DNA of 44,448 nucleotides. Origin: Saprospiraceae bacterium (lineage in GTDB: Bacteria > Bacteroidota > Bacteroidia > Chitinophagales > Saprospiraceae). Below the pieces are notes generated by a model. It saw only the letters and a list, made by a program, of their open reading frames with translations, did no database searches and was not told the DNA's origin. The stretch covers positions 1 to 44,448 of the forward strand of contig JAIXOO010000087.1 in NCBI GenBank assembly GCA_027486765.1, read 5' to 3'. The first letter of the stretch is position 1; every line of letters begins with the position of its first letter. This document shows positions 17,292 to 25,396 of this stretch, piece after piece. The position numbers and the translations under genes are program-made.

Positions 17292-17771
17292 ATGCAACAG
17301 TGGTCTACTCCTCCCTCCATGCAGATTGATCCTGCAAAATCCTATACGGCAACCATCAGCACCGATAAAGGCGACATTGTGATCCAATTGTTTCCTGAAT
17401 ATGCGCCCAATACGGTCAATAACTTCGTCTTTTTGGCCAAAGAAGGTTACTACAATGGCATCATCTTTCACCGGGTGATCAGCAATTTTATGGTCCAGGG
17501 GGGCGATCCTTCCGGCACCGGCCGCGGTGGTCCCGGGTACAAATTTGGCGATGAGTTTGCGGGCAATCCCTTGACACACGGTACTGGTGCTCTGTCGATG
17601 GCGAATGCGGGCCCAGCTACCAACGGCAGCCAGTTTTTCATCACCCACTCTCCTCAACCCCACCTGAATGGGAAACACACCGTGTTTGGTCAGGTGAAAA
17701 CGGGCCAGGATGTGGTGGATGCCATTCGGCAAGGTGATGTGATGGTGAGTGTAACGATCACAGAAGAATAA
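17292..17771 (+). CDS. Cyclophilin-type peptidyl-prolyl cis-trans isomerase
   Basis: 159 residues with no signal peptide, so it is cytosolic. The cyclophilin core is complete: '[21 protein letters not shown]' (split), the catalytic Arg in 'IIFHRVI', '[20 protein letters not shown]', '[20 protein letters not shown]' and '[11 protein letters not shown]'. It catalyses proline isomerisation during protein folding. The length is usual for short bacterial cyclophilins. It is divergent from the Nramp-like gene with 69 bases between, and it ends just before a strong hairpin with a T-tract. Confidence 0.95.
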   Translation: MQQWSTPPSMQIDPAKSYTATISTDKGDIVIQLFPEYAPNTVNNFVFLAKEGYYNGIIFHRVISNFMVQGGDPSGTGRGGPGYKFGDEFAGNPLTHGTGALSMANAGPATNGSQFFITHSPQPHLNGKHTVFGQVKTGQDVVDAIRQGDVMVSVTITEE

Positions 17772-17776
17772 GTGGG

Positions 17777-17880
17777 AATGACGAATAATTCGAATGACGA
17801 ATGACGAATTTTGGGGCATTGCTCTTGAATGTTGAAGAGCGCTCCCCCCATTCGTCATTCGATTAATTCGTCATTTTTTT
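17777..17880 (+). terminator. Word hairpin C: terminator between cyclophilin and LytTR genes
   Basis: Arms at 17777-17802 and 17850-17875 pair at 24 of 26 positions. The arm is made of the words AATGACGAAT and TTCGAATGACGAAT. The loop contains a second hairpin, GCTCTT...AAGAGC (17821-17840). The right arm runs into TTTTTTT on the plus strand. The stop codon of the convergent LytTR gene lies within the right arm, so one structure serves both ends. Confidence 0.85.
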
Positions 17881-18575
17881 CTCCTTAGCAGTCTTTCTTC
17901 AATTTCCTCCCGATACGCCGCCGCCAGCGGAATAAGATGTTTGCCCAAGGTCAATTGATGCTTTTCTATTTTTTGCACTGCGGCTAAGGCTACAATGTAA
18001 GACTTGTGCACCCGTACAAATCGCTCCGGGGGCAATTGTTGCAGCATCTCCTGTACGGTCATGCGGGTGGTGATGCGGCGTTGTCCTTCGTGGATGAACA
18101 ACAAGTTGGTATCCGATTGGATGAACAATACCTCATCCAAATTGACCCGCACCCAATCGTAACCTTCTTTGACAAAAATATGCCCTTCTTCCACACTTGT
18201 TTTGCTGCCAGTTTGCTCCAATGCCCGTTGGCAGGCTTGTAAAAAGCGGGCAAAATCAAAAGGTTTGAGCAAGTAGTCCAATGCTTTTAATTCAAAACCT
18301 TCCAAGGCGTATTCCGCGTGTGCTGTTGTAAAAATGATGACGGTTTTTGGGAGCTGAATCAGACGGGCGAAATCGGTGCCAAGCATATCCGGCATCTGAA
18401 TGTCCAGGAAAATCAATTGAATGGGCTCGGAATGTAGATAAACCAAGGCTTCGGCAGTGCTGTAAAATACCTTTTTGAGTTGGATGAAAGGTACTTTAGC
18501 CGAATATCTTTCCAGAACCTCCAAGGCTGAAGGTTCGTCGTCGATCGCGATGGCATTGATGTGGAAGCTTGACAT
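17871..18575 (-). CDS. LytTR family two-component response regulator
   Basis: 234 residues. The receiver domain (about 5-120) has acidic 'AIDDEP' (residues 10-15), phospho-acceptor Asp58 in 'LIFLDIQMPD' and the conserved Lys in 'LLKPFD'. The C-terminal LytTR DNA-binding domain (about 130-234) reads 'IFVKEGYDWVRVNLDEVLFI' and ends 'FVRVHKSYIVALAAV'. It binds direct repeats as a dimer and is the partner of the LytS-type kinase encoded just upstream. ATG 18575 is chosen; a longer frame to 18617 would start inside a hairpin-forming GC-rich repeat. The gene ends within hairpin C. The target genes are not visible. Confidence 0.93.
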   Translation of the reverse strand: MSSFHINAIAIDDEPSALEVLERYSAKVPFIQLKKVFYSTAEALVYLHSEPIQLIFLDIQMPDMLGTDFARLIQLPKTVIIFTTAHAEYALEGFELKALDYLLKPFDFARFLQACQRALEQTGSKTSVEEGHIFVKEGYDWVRVNLDEVLFIQSDTNLLFIHEGQRRITTRMTVQEMLQQLPPERFVRVHKSYIVALAAVQKIEKHQLTLGKHLIPLAAAYREEIEERLLRRKK

Positions 18576-18591
18576 GAGGATTGGGTTTATT

Positions 18592-18631
18592 GCGGGAAAC
18601 CGCAAGGGCAAGGGCAACCGAAAGGGTTGCC
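18592..18631. repeat. Twin small hairpins between kinase and regulator genes
   Basis: GCGG-GAAA-CCGC (18592-18603) and GGCAACC...GGTTGCC (18613-18631) stand side by side, separated by AGGGCAAGG-type repeats. They occupy the gap between the kinase stop and the regulator start, so they could adjust the relative expression of the two proteins or be a REP-like element. Confidence 0.5.
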
Positions 18632-18635
18632 ACTA

Positions 18636-19682
18636 CTACAGATTGATGTTTAATGCTACTTCAAAAATGTTGTCACTCGTTTGAATTTGCAAATGATGCC
18701 GCTGCGGATAGAGCAACTGAAGCCTTTCCCGGCTGTTGCGGATGCCCGTACCCAGTCCACTTTTGGCCTCAGGATTAGGGGCAATGCTGTTGCGCAGGAG
18801 CATGGACAACTTTTGCCCTTCGACATGCAATTTCAGGTGAATAAAACAAGCTTCGTTCAAGCTGATGCCGTATTGAAAGGCATTTTCAATAAAGGGGATC
18901 ACCAGCAGTGGCGCAATTTTCGCTCCTTCACGTTGACCACTGATCTCCATCTGGATGTCCAAATTGTTTGTTTGCGGCAAACGCAGACGTTGAAATTGAA
19001 TGTAGCGCTCTAAAAATGCCAGTTCATTTTCCAGACTCGTGTATTCCACTGCCGCTTCCTGGATGCTGAATCGCAAGAGCTGGGAAAGCTCAAAAATCAA
19101 CTTGGCCGTTGCTTCGTCCTCGTGCTTTTGTGCCGAATTGTAAAGGATGTTCATGGTGTTGAACAAAAAATGGGGTTTGATTTGAGCTTTTAGCACATTC
19201 AGTTCGGCAACCGTTTTGTCCTTCAACAAGGCCAACTGGGCTCGTTTGGTGCGAAAATAATCGGCGGTATAAGCATACGCCACAACAAAGGCAGTCAGTA
19301 AAAAAGTGGACAATACGTTTTCATCCGCAAATTCGGGCTCGTAAAAAGTGCGCCATTCCAGCCAGGCAAAACACAGCAGAGCAAGCACTCCAATCCAGGC
19401 CCAATACCAATTTTTAAAGCGAGAATCGGCTGCAGCAAAACGCAAAAAGATGAAGCGAAAATTGAGCAGTGCCAAGCCCCACACCAACAAAAACTCCAGC
19501 AACACGCCTGCGAAGTAGCGCAACAAACGGCTGATCTCCTCCATCTCACCGCCCAGATTCACAATGTATACTTGCAAAAAACGCCAAACCAAATAAGCAA
19601 CAACCGCCCCTGCCAAAAGCAAGGGCAGCACAATGCTGGTGAAGTTTAATCTGGCTGTTTGACTTTTTGGACTTTGCGGCAT
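18636..19682 (-). CDS. LytS-type sensor histidine kinase (His_kinase family)
   Basis: 348 residues from ATG 19682. Four membrane segments (about 15-37, 56-80, 92-112, 123-142) are followed by a short coiled coil and the His_kinase domain. Phospho-accepting His171 lies in 'QIKPHFLFNTMNILYNSAQK' and the ATP lid is 'GLGTGIRNSRERLQLLYP'. No periplasmic ligand domain is evident, so the signal is probably sensed in the membrane. The start overlaps the preceding DUF2846 gene by 37 bases, which suggests coupled translation. A longer in-frame start reaches further into that gene and is less likely. It phosphorylates the LytTR regulator encoded next. Confidence 0.92.
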   Translation of the reverse strand: MPQSPKSQTARLNFTSIVLPLLLAGAVVAYLVWRFLQVYIVNLGGEMEEISRLLRYFAGVLLEFLLVWGLALLNFRFIFLRFAAADSRFKNWYWAWIGVLALLCFAWLEWRTFYEPEFADENVLSTFLLTAFVVAYAYTADYFRTKRAQLALLKDKTVAELNVLKAQIKPHFLFNTMNILYNSAQKHEDEATAKLIFELSQLLRFSIQEAAVEYTSLENELAFLERYIQFQRLRLPQTNNLDIQMEISGQREGAKIAPLLVIPFIENAFQYGISLNEACFIHLKLHVEGQKLSMLLRNSIAPNPEAKSGLGTGIRNSRERLQLLYPQRHHLQIQTSDNIFEVALNINL

Positions 19683-20041
19683 TTTTTCATTTCTTTTGTA
19701 GCTGTTTCCGACCCTACACTTTGCATCACCAGGTAACGATCCCAAAAATCGACCTCTTCGTAAGCTTTAATGTAATACACTTGCCCAGCTTCGGTTTGTA
19801 GTGAAAGTACCCGCTTGCTGCCCCGATAAACATACGACTCAACATTCGTTTTTCCAGCAGTCACTTGAATTTCCAGATACGCATTGGCTGGCAATGAAGC
19901 TACCAATTTATCATTAATCCTGATCTCATGCGCGGTTCCCAAAAACTCCCGTTCCCGGTACAGAATCAGCGTGGCTTTTTCGAGGTTTTCACTGCTGGCT
20001 AAAGCGAGTAAAATGCCAATGATACAAACTAGACGCCTCAT
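19646..20041 (-). CDS. Small exported DUF2846-like protein
   Basis: 131 residues with a short signal peptide ('LVCIIGILLALASS'). The mature part is beta-rich and matches the DUF2846 pattern, in which a small domain offers 'LYREREFLGTAHEIRINDKL', 'VASLPANAYLEIQVTAGK' and a final 'QVYYIKAYEE'. No lipobox Cys is visible. It begins 2 bases after the barrel gene and overlaps the kinase gene at its 3' end, so it is part of the same operon. It may act in the envelope as a sensor accessory or surface protein; the function is unknown. Confidence 0.75.
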   Translation of the reverse strand: MRRLVCIIGILLALASSENLEKATLILYREREFLGTAHEIRINDKLVASLPANAYLEIQVTAGKTNVESYVYRGSKRVLSLQTEAGQVYYIKAYEEVDFWDRYLVMQSVGSETATKEMKKCRKVQKVKQPD

Positions 20042-20043
20042 GA

Positions 20044-20754
20044 TCAGTAGTTTTTGGATAAGGAAATGAGGTATTGAAAATACACCATATCCAGTTGATC
20101 TTTGGGTGCCCCCAATAAGTCAAAGGACTGGGATTTCCATTGATAACTCGTAAATCCTCGACGATAGCCGAGGCGGAAACAGTTGCCTACCGAAACGGGT
20201 TTCTTCTCCCGATTGCTCAATGAAACCGTTACATCAAATGCGCCCCCTTTGTTCGAAATAACCGGAGTGCTCAGAAACGAGGTTGTGAACAAGTCCTGGA
20301 ATCCCACTTGCCGATTGGGCTCATCCTGAATCAAAACAAAGCTGTACTCGTACAGAGAGGCACCTGCACCAACGTTTAGTCGGAAATTTCGGCTTTTGAA
20401 CACCGAACGCTCGGCAAACAAAGATATGGTGACCATTTTGGGGTTAAAAGCATCTCCTAAAGATACGGGCAGGGTCACATTTGTGCTGAATGCCCAATCC
20501 TGGAATCGTACTCCCGCTTCAAATGGAATACTCCCAGTGTAGCGGGATTCGCTGGCAAAATCTTTGGTTTTTAATACTTGTTGCATGTTGCGCAGCCAAA
20601 TTGAACTTAAATTGAGACTATAAAGGAAGGCTGTGCTGCGCAAGTAAACACTTTTTTTAAAAACCGGAATGGATTGGCTCGTGGTATCGGTCTGCGCAAA
20701 CATCGGGTTCAGCAATAGGATCAAAACCCCAATCAGAAAGCTAATTTTGTTCAT
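20044..20754 (-). CDS. Predicted outer-membrane beta-barrel protein
   Basis: 236 residues from ATG 20754, which starts a signal peptide ending 'LNPMFAQ'. The mature chain alternates hydrophobic and polar residues in strand-like stretches ('LFAERSVFKSRNFRLNVGAG', 'ASLYEYSFVLIQDE', 'FRLGYRRGFTSYQWKSQSF') and ends with an aromatic residue after 'LISLSKNY', as many barrels do. No named family is recognised. It is the first gene of the operon with DUF2846, kinase and regulator genes, so it may be the surface component of a sensory unit. A TACTTTTG promoter element lies about 30 bases upstream. Confidence 0.65.
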   Translation of the reverse strand: MNKISFLIGVLILLLNPMFAQTDTTSQSIPVFKKSVYLRSTAFLYSLNLSSIWLRNMQQVLKTKDFASESRYTGSIPFEAGVRFQDWAFSTNVTLPVSLGDAFNPKMVTISLFAERSVFKSRNFRLNVGAGASLYEYSFVLIQDEPNRQVGFQDLFTTSFLSTPVISNKGGAFDVTVSLSNREKKPVSVGNCFRLGYRRGFTSYQWKSQSFDLLGAPKDQLDMVYFQYLISLSKNY

Positions 20755-20780
20755 GTTGTCCTTTTTTTTGGATGATGATT

Positions 20781-20811
20781 CAAAAGTAAAGGCTCCTAGT
20801 CTGCTAAAAAA
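20781..20811 (-). promoter_or_regulatory. Promoter of the barrel-kinase-regulator operon
   Basis: On the minus strand, TTTT (one mismatch to TTTG), a 19-base spacer and TACTTTTG match the Bacteroidota promoter layout. The predicted leader is about 20 bases. Confidence 0.5.
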
Positions 20812-20892
20812 ACTAGTGTGCCTTACGCCGGATTCTATGTGGGGAAATGGCTGATTGCTGTGTTTAGCGATCGGGTGAAAGGAAAGATAAGA

Positions 20893-20923
20893 TTTGCCCA
20901 AAGCCTAAATCTTCGTAAATTTG
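20893..20923 (+). promoter_or_regulatory. Promoter of the acyltransferase gene
   Basis: TTTG (20893-20896), exactly 19 bases, then TAAATTTG (20916-20923): a full match to the Bacteroidota -33/-7 layout. Transcription should start near 20930, which supports ATG 20968 as the start. Confidence 0.7.
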
Positions 20924-20967
20924 CCGACTACGAATTCATAAAACTATTCTCCCTCAAAAGAAATCCA

Positions 20968-22104
20968 ATGTCAGAAATACCCTACCGCCTCGAACCCTTT
21001 CGCGACGATGAAATAGAAGCCGCTATTGCTGAGCTGTTTAGTTATCCGGCCTTTACCGAAGGTATGAAGCTGTTTTTGCCAGAGGCCTTGTTGCAGCAGG
21101 TCATGCAGATGAAAGACCAGGTGCACACCGCCGCTGATTTTCAAACCAAAATTGTAGCGCCTTTTCTCAAGGTGATTCAAAAAATCAGCATCAAGGAGCT
21201 CAGTGCCAGTGGGTTTGAGCACTTGAATCCCAGTGAGCGCTACCTGTTTGTTTCCAACCACCGCGACATTGTGCTTGATTCCGCTTTTTTGAACATTGTC
21301 TTGTTTGAGAATGGCTTTGACACCAGCCAGATTGCCATTGGTGACAATTTGATGATGCACCGGATTTCGGAGTTGTTGTTTCGGATCAACAAAAGTTTTG
21401 TGGTCCGCAGAACCGGAACTGCCCGGGAATTGTACAGTTCTTCTCTTCAAATGTCTGCGTACATCCACCAACTCATTACTGAAAAAATCGACTCCGTCTG
21501 GATTGCCCAGCGGGAAGGCCGCGCCAAGGATGGCAACGACCGCACCCAGGTTGGTTTGCTGACCATGTTGAGTTTGAGTGGAAAAAAAGACCTCAAGCAA
21601 CATTTCCAAAACCTCAACATCATTCCTGTCGCCATCTCCTACGAATATGACCCATGTGGTTTGCTCAAAACCCAGGAATACCTGAACAAACGAGCTGATC
21701 CTGAATTCAAAAAATCCTTCAAGCAGGACGTGGAATACATGCTCTTGGGCATAAAAGGGCAAAAAGGCCGGGTGCACTTCCATTTTGGAGAAATGCTCAA
21801 TGATCAATTGGAAGCTTTGGCTGAAGCCGACAACAGCAAAAAGCAGTTGGAACTGTTGGCGGAAATGATTGATCAGTCGATTCACCAGCATTACCGCTTG
21901 TGGCCGGTGAATTACATTGCTTACGACCTGTTACACAATTCTAACACTTACAATTCGCGCTACACCGAACAGGAATTGGAATGGCACAGTCGTTTTTTTG
22001 AAGATCAGGTCAAACAACTCCAGCAAGATAGTGAAGACGCAGGTTACACCTATTTGTTGACGATGTACGCCAACCCGCTGATCAACGCGAATAGTTATCA
22101 GTAA
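20968..22104 (+). CDS. PlsC-like glycerolipid acyltransferase
   Basis: 378 residues. The acyltransferase motifs are present in variant form: 'FVSNHRDIVLDSAF' (His98, Asp104), 'INKSFVVRR' for the glycerol-phosphate site and 'WIAQREGRAKDGNDRTQ' in place of the FPEGTR motif. The usual His-x4-Asp spacing is widened to x5, with Asp100 inside. Helical regions flank the domain. It probably transfers acyl groups to lysophosphatidate or a related lipid at the inner membrane face. The longer frame from 20818 is rejected because a promoter lies inside it. The DUF2339 gene follows after 70 bases. Confidence 0.82.
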   Translation: MSEIPYRLEPFRDDEIEAAIAELFSYPAFTEGMKLFLPEALLQQVMQMKDQVHTAADFQTKIVAPFLKVIQKISIKELSASGFEHLNPSERYLFVSNHRDIVLDSAFLNIVLFENGFDTSQIAIGDNLMMHRISELLFRINKSFVVRRTGTARELYSSSLQMSAYIHQLITEKIDSVWIAQREGRAKDGNDRTQVGLLTMLSLSGKKDLKQHFQNLNIIPVAISYEYDPCGLLKTQEYLNKRADPEFKKSFKQDVEYMLLGIKGQKGRVHFHFGEMLNDQLEALAEADNSKKQLELLAEMIDQSIHQHYRLWPVNYIAYDLLHNSNTYNSRYTEQELEWHSRFFEDQVKQLQQDSEDAGYTYLLTMYANPLINANSYQ

Positions 22105-22174
22105 TTGCAATTTTTTACGCGGATGTTAAGTTTATTAGTTGGTTTCACACACTCAACTAGTAAACTTATTCCCG

Positions 22175-24535
22175 GTGACCGAAAACCAGCCACAACTCCA
22201 TCAATTGCTCGCCAAATTGGAGCAACTTTTGCAAAAACAGGACAGTTTTGCGAGAGAAATCGAGGCATTGCGCCAGGATATTGAGGCGCTGAAAAAGCCG
22301 ACCACCACCAAAATTTCCGAAGTCCAACCTGCTGCTCCGCCGATTCCGACCCCTAAAATACCTATTCCTGTTCTCCGGCCAATTCCAGAACCAACCCCGG
22401 CTTCATCTGCTCCTACTAAAGCCACTTACGACAACAAACTCGAATCATTTATTGGCGAAAACTTGATCAGCAAAATTGGGATCATCGTCCTAGTTTTGGG
22501 TGTGGCCATTGGGGTCAAATACGTGATTGACCACAATCTCATAAGTCCGGCCTTGCGCATTGCGCTGGGATACCTGTTGGGCTTTGGTTTGTTGGGCTTT
22601 GCATTTCGTTTTCGAGCACAATATGTCGAATACAGTGCAGTGCTGATGAGTGGTGCTACTACCATTTTTTACTTCATTACTTATGCCGCTTATAGTTTTT
22701 ACCACCTGTATCCGGTGGCTTTGACCTTCGTGTTGATGTTTGCTTTTACGGTTTTTACCGTTTTGGCATCCTTGTACTACAACAATGTATTCATTGCCCT
22801 CCTGGGTTTGGTGGGTGCTTATGCCCTACCCTACTTATTGGGTGATGATCCTGAGCGGATTGGAATCTTGTTTGCTTATAATGCCTTAGTCAACATCGGC
22901 ATCCTGGTTCTTGCCATCAGCCGCAATTGGAAGCTGCTCAATGTGGCTGCATTTTTTTGGACCTGGCTCATTTTCATCACCTGGTTTTTGGAGTATTTTG
23001 ACCCAAATCAGCACTTTGGCCTGGCTCTTGGCTTTTTGACTCTATTCTTTTCCATTTTTTACGCCACTTTTTTGGCTTACAAATTGAGCAAAGCGGCGGA
23101 AATGAGTGGCGGAGACGAGATTCTATTGGTCGCCAATTCCTTGTTGTTTTTTGGTTTTAGCATTTATGCGGCGATTTGGAGATTTGATGGGGATGCTTTT
23201 TCGGGGTTGATCGCTTTTGTCAATGCCCTCATTCATGCCATGGTCGCGCTGGCCCTGTACCAACAAAGACCCAACCTGCACAAGATCAGCCAGTTTTTGG
23301 GATGCCTGAGTTTGGCATTTTTCACCATTGCCATTCCATTGCAGTTTGATGGCAATTGGGTGACGATTTTGTGGAGTCTGGAAGCAATCAGTTTATTTGC
23401 ACTTGGGCGAGTGTACAAAATCACCTTTTTGGAAATTAGTGCATTCATCGTGATGGGCCTCAGTAGCCTTTGTTTGGCCAATGGTTGGTTGTTTTTGTAC
23501 GATGGCTATGTGCCCGAATTGCCCGAAACCCGTATCCCCTTACTACTCAATTTTAATTTTTTTACGGGGCTACTCTTTTGTGCTGTGTTTGCCGGCATCA
23601 ATTACCTCCACCATCGTTTTGTGGCGCAAAGCCCCGGGATAAAGGACCAGCAACAAAATACATTTCTGGCTTCCATGCTCGGCGCCACATTGGTTGTTGC
23701 TTTGTATTTTACGTTTTTCTGCGAAATATCTACGTATTGGTCTCAGCAATATACCCACACCTTGATGCTACAACGAGAATCTCCTCAACCTTCTTCAAGC
23801 ATCCCAAGTAGAGCAGATCTGGAACTATTCCGGGGAGTATGGCTGATCAACTATTCGCTATTTTTTATTGCGGTTTTGTCTTTTGTCAATTGGTTTAAAA
23901 TCAAAAGTAAAGGATTGACCAGTTTGTGCCTGGGCTTAAATATCGCCATGCTTCTGGTTTTTCTTACCCTGGGCCTGGTTTTATTGAACCATCTACAGGA
24001 CAGTTATTTACATCCACAAAATGCCTATTACCACAGTGCTTTCAACGTGGGGATTCGTTATGTGTCGCTCTTGTTTGTAGCGCTTTTACTGAGTTCAGGC
24101 ATCGTTTACCTGAGTGAAACCAGTCTTTCGGAGGAGTTGCGCTCTGCCTACGAGATTTTCGTACACGGCAGCATTTTGTGGATTTGCAGCAATGAAATCT
24201 TGCTGCTGAATACTACTTTGGCCAACAAGTTGGGTTTGAGTCTGCTTTGGGGCTGTTATGCCTTAGCGCTGATCATCTTAGGCATTTGGAAGCGCAAGCC
24301 ACATTTGCGGATTTCCGGGATGTTTCTGTTTGGTGCTACTTTGCTCAAGTTGTTCTTTTACGACATCGAACATTTGGCGACAATCCCTAAAACGGTCATT
24401 TTTGTAGCGTTAGGAATGCTATTGCTGCTGGTTTCTTATTTGTACAATCGGTATAAGGTGTGGTTAAACCCGGAACAAGAGCCTACAAGCTTATCTCCTG
24501 ATCATCAAAAATCCTCCCATTCAAACAACGAATAA
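22175..24535 (+). CDS. DUF2339 giant multi-span membrane protein
   Basis: About 786 residues from GTG 22175 (a TTG at 22139 is the alternative; no in-frame ATG is near). An N-terminal coiled coil rich in Leu, Glu and Gln is followed by a Pro-rich linker ('PAAPPIPTPKIPIPVLRPIP') and 'IGENLISKIGIIVLVLGVAI', the usual DUF2339 entry, then about 20 hydrophobic segments to residue 770. The family is thought to lie in the inner membrane; its function is unknown. It follows the acyltransferase and may share its transcript. The 3' end overlaps the convergent FtsE-like gene by 53 bases. Confidence 0.85.
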   Translation: MTENQPQLHQLLAKLEQLLQKQDSFAREIEALRQDIEALKKPTTTKISEVQPAAPPIPTPKIPIPVLRPIPEPTPASSAPTKATYDNKLESFIGENLISKIGIIVLVLGVAIGVKYVIDHNLISPALRIALGYLLGFGLLGFAFRFRAQYVEYSAVLMSGATTIFYFITYAAYSFYHLYPVALTFVLMFAFTVFTVLASLYYNNVFIALLGLVGAYALPYLLGDDPERIGILFAYNALVNIGILVLAISRNWKLLNVAAFFWTWLIFITWFLEYFDPNQHFGLALGFLTLFFSIFYATFLAYKLSKAAEMSGGDEILLVANSLLFFGFSIYAAIWRFDGDAFSGLIAFVNALIHAMVALALYQQRPNLHKISQFLGCLSLAFFTIAIPLQFDGNWVTILWSLEAISLFALGRVYKITFLEISAFIVMGLSSLCLANGWLFLYDGYVPELPETRIPLLLNFNFFTGLLFCAVFAGINYLHHRFVAQSPGIKDQQQNTFLASMLGATLVVALYFTFFCEISTYWSQQYTHTLMLQRESPQPSSSIPSRADLELFRGVWLINYSLFFIAVLSFVNWFKIKSKGLTSLCLGLNIAMLLVFLTLGLVLLNHLQDSYLHPQNAYYHSAFNVGIRYVSLLFVALLLSSGIVYLSETSLSEELRSAYEIFVHGSILWICSNEILLLNTTLANKLGLSLLWGCYALALIILGIWKRKPHLRISGMFLFGATLLKLFFYDIEHLATIPKTVIFVALGMLLLLVSYLYNRYKVWLNPEQEPTSLSPDHQKSSHSNNE

Positions 24536-25169
24536 TCCGTGCCGGGAAATTCTCCAAAATCCGGTAGTCGTGCGTTGCAAAAAGCACCGCCGCGTTGTTT
24601 TGTTTCGACAAGTTGCGCATCAGGAGCAGGATTTCGTCTGAAGTTTCAGGATCGAGGTTTCCAGTAGGTTCATCAGCGAGGATGATGGCAGGCGTGTTGA
24701 GCAAGGCACGTGCAATTACCACGCGCTGTTGTTCCCCTCCGGAGAGTTGGTGGGGCATTTTGCGTTCCTGACCAGCAAGACCGACCTGTTGCAAGACCAT
24801 TTCGATCCGCGCCTGGATTTCGGGTCGTTTGGTCCAACCCGTCGCTTTGAGGGTAAATAGCAAATTGTCGAATACACTGCGGTCATTGAGCAGGTTGAAG
24901 TCCTGAAAGACGATGCCCAACTTGCGGCGCAACAATGGAATGCTATTCCGATCCAATTTGGCCAGGTCATAACCAGCTACTTCACCTCGGCCGTGGGTAA
25001 GGGGCAGAGCACCATACAAGGTTTTGAGCAAACTGGATTTTCCACTCCCCGTTTTGCCAATCAAATAGGTAAACTCACCCGCATTGATGCGCAGATTCAC
25101 CCCGTTGAGCACTTCCTGGGTGCCTTGTTTGATGTTGACGTCCTGTAGCCTGACAATGTTGTTGCTCAT
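24483..25169 (-). CDS. ftsE: FtsE-like ABC transporter ATP-binding protein
   Basis: 228 residues. Walker A 'GKTGSGKSS' (38-46), Q-loop 'IVFQDFNLL', signature 'LSGGEQQRVVIARALL', Walker B 'IILADEPTGNLD' and the switch His in 'LFATHDY' are all intact. The order and 'FQDFNLLNDRSVFDNL' fit FtsE, which with FtsX controls peptidoglycan hydrolases at division; the permease partner is not in the window. ATG 25169 is chosen over a TTG three codons earlier. A TAGATTTG -7 element sits immediately upstream and would give an almost leaderless message. LolD/MacB-type ATPases are the alternative assignment. Confidence 0.85.
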   Translation of the reverse strand: MSNNIVRLQDVNIKQGTQEVLNGVNLRINAGEFTYLIGKTGSGKSSLLKTLYGALPLTHGRGEVAGYDLAKLDRNSIPLLRRKLGIVFQDFNLLNDRSVFDNLLFTLKATGWTKRPEIQARIEMVLQQVGLAGQERKMPHQLSGGEQQRVVIARALLNTPAIILADEPTGNLDPETSDEILLLMRNLSKQNNAAVLFATHDYRILENFPARIIRCLNGRIFDDQEISL

Positions 25170-25175
25170 AATGGA

Positions 25176-25183
25176 CAAATCTA
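25176..25183 (-). promoter_or_regulatory. Possible -7 element of the ftsE-like gene
   Basis: TAGATTTG on the minus strand lies 6 bases before the ATG; a TTTG occurs 23 bases further upstream, wider than ideal. Confidence 0.3.
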
Positions 25184-25281
25184 CAATTTAGAATCGTTCA
25201 ATTTTACAAAAAGCCGACAAAGATCAAGACCTAATCCCAGATTTTGCTGTTTTAAAAGTGAAAAAGCAGGGGAAAGCGAAT

Positions 25282-25289
25282 TACCTTTG
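25282..25289 (+). promoter_or_regulatory. -7 element of the ccmEF operon
   Basis: TACCTTTG, an exact TAnnTTTG match, lies 107 bases before ccmE. A leader of about 100 bases with no obvious riboswitch follows. Confidence 0.45.
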
Positions 25290-25396
25290 CCAAATTCTGA
25301 GGCAGCTATGCAACACTGGAGGCAATTGCTGCGTCAAAACGAATGATGCTAACACAGTATCTCTAAGAACAACAGTATTTTTTAACAAGATACATT

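Noticed and set aside
20818-20967. Longer start of the acyltransferase
   Set aside because: A full promoter (20893-20923) lies within that stretch, so it is upstream of the transcript.
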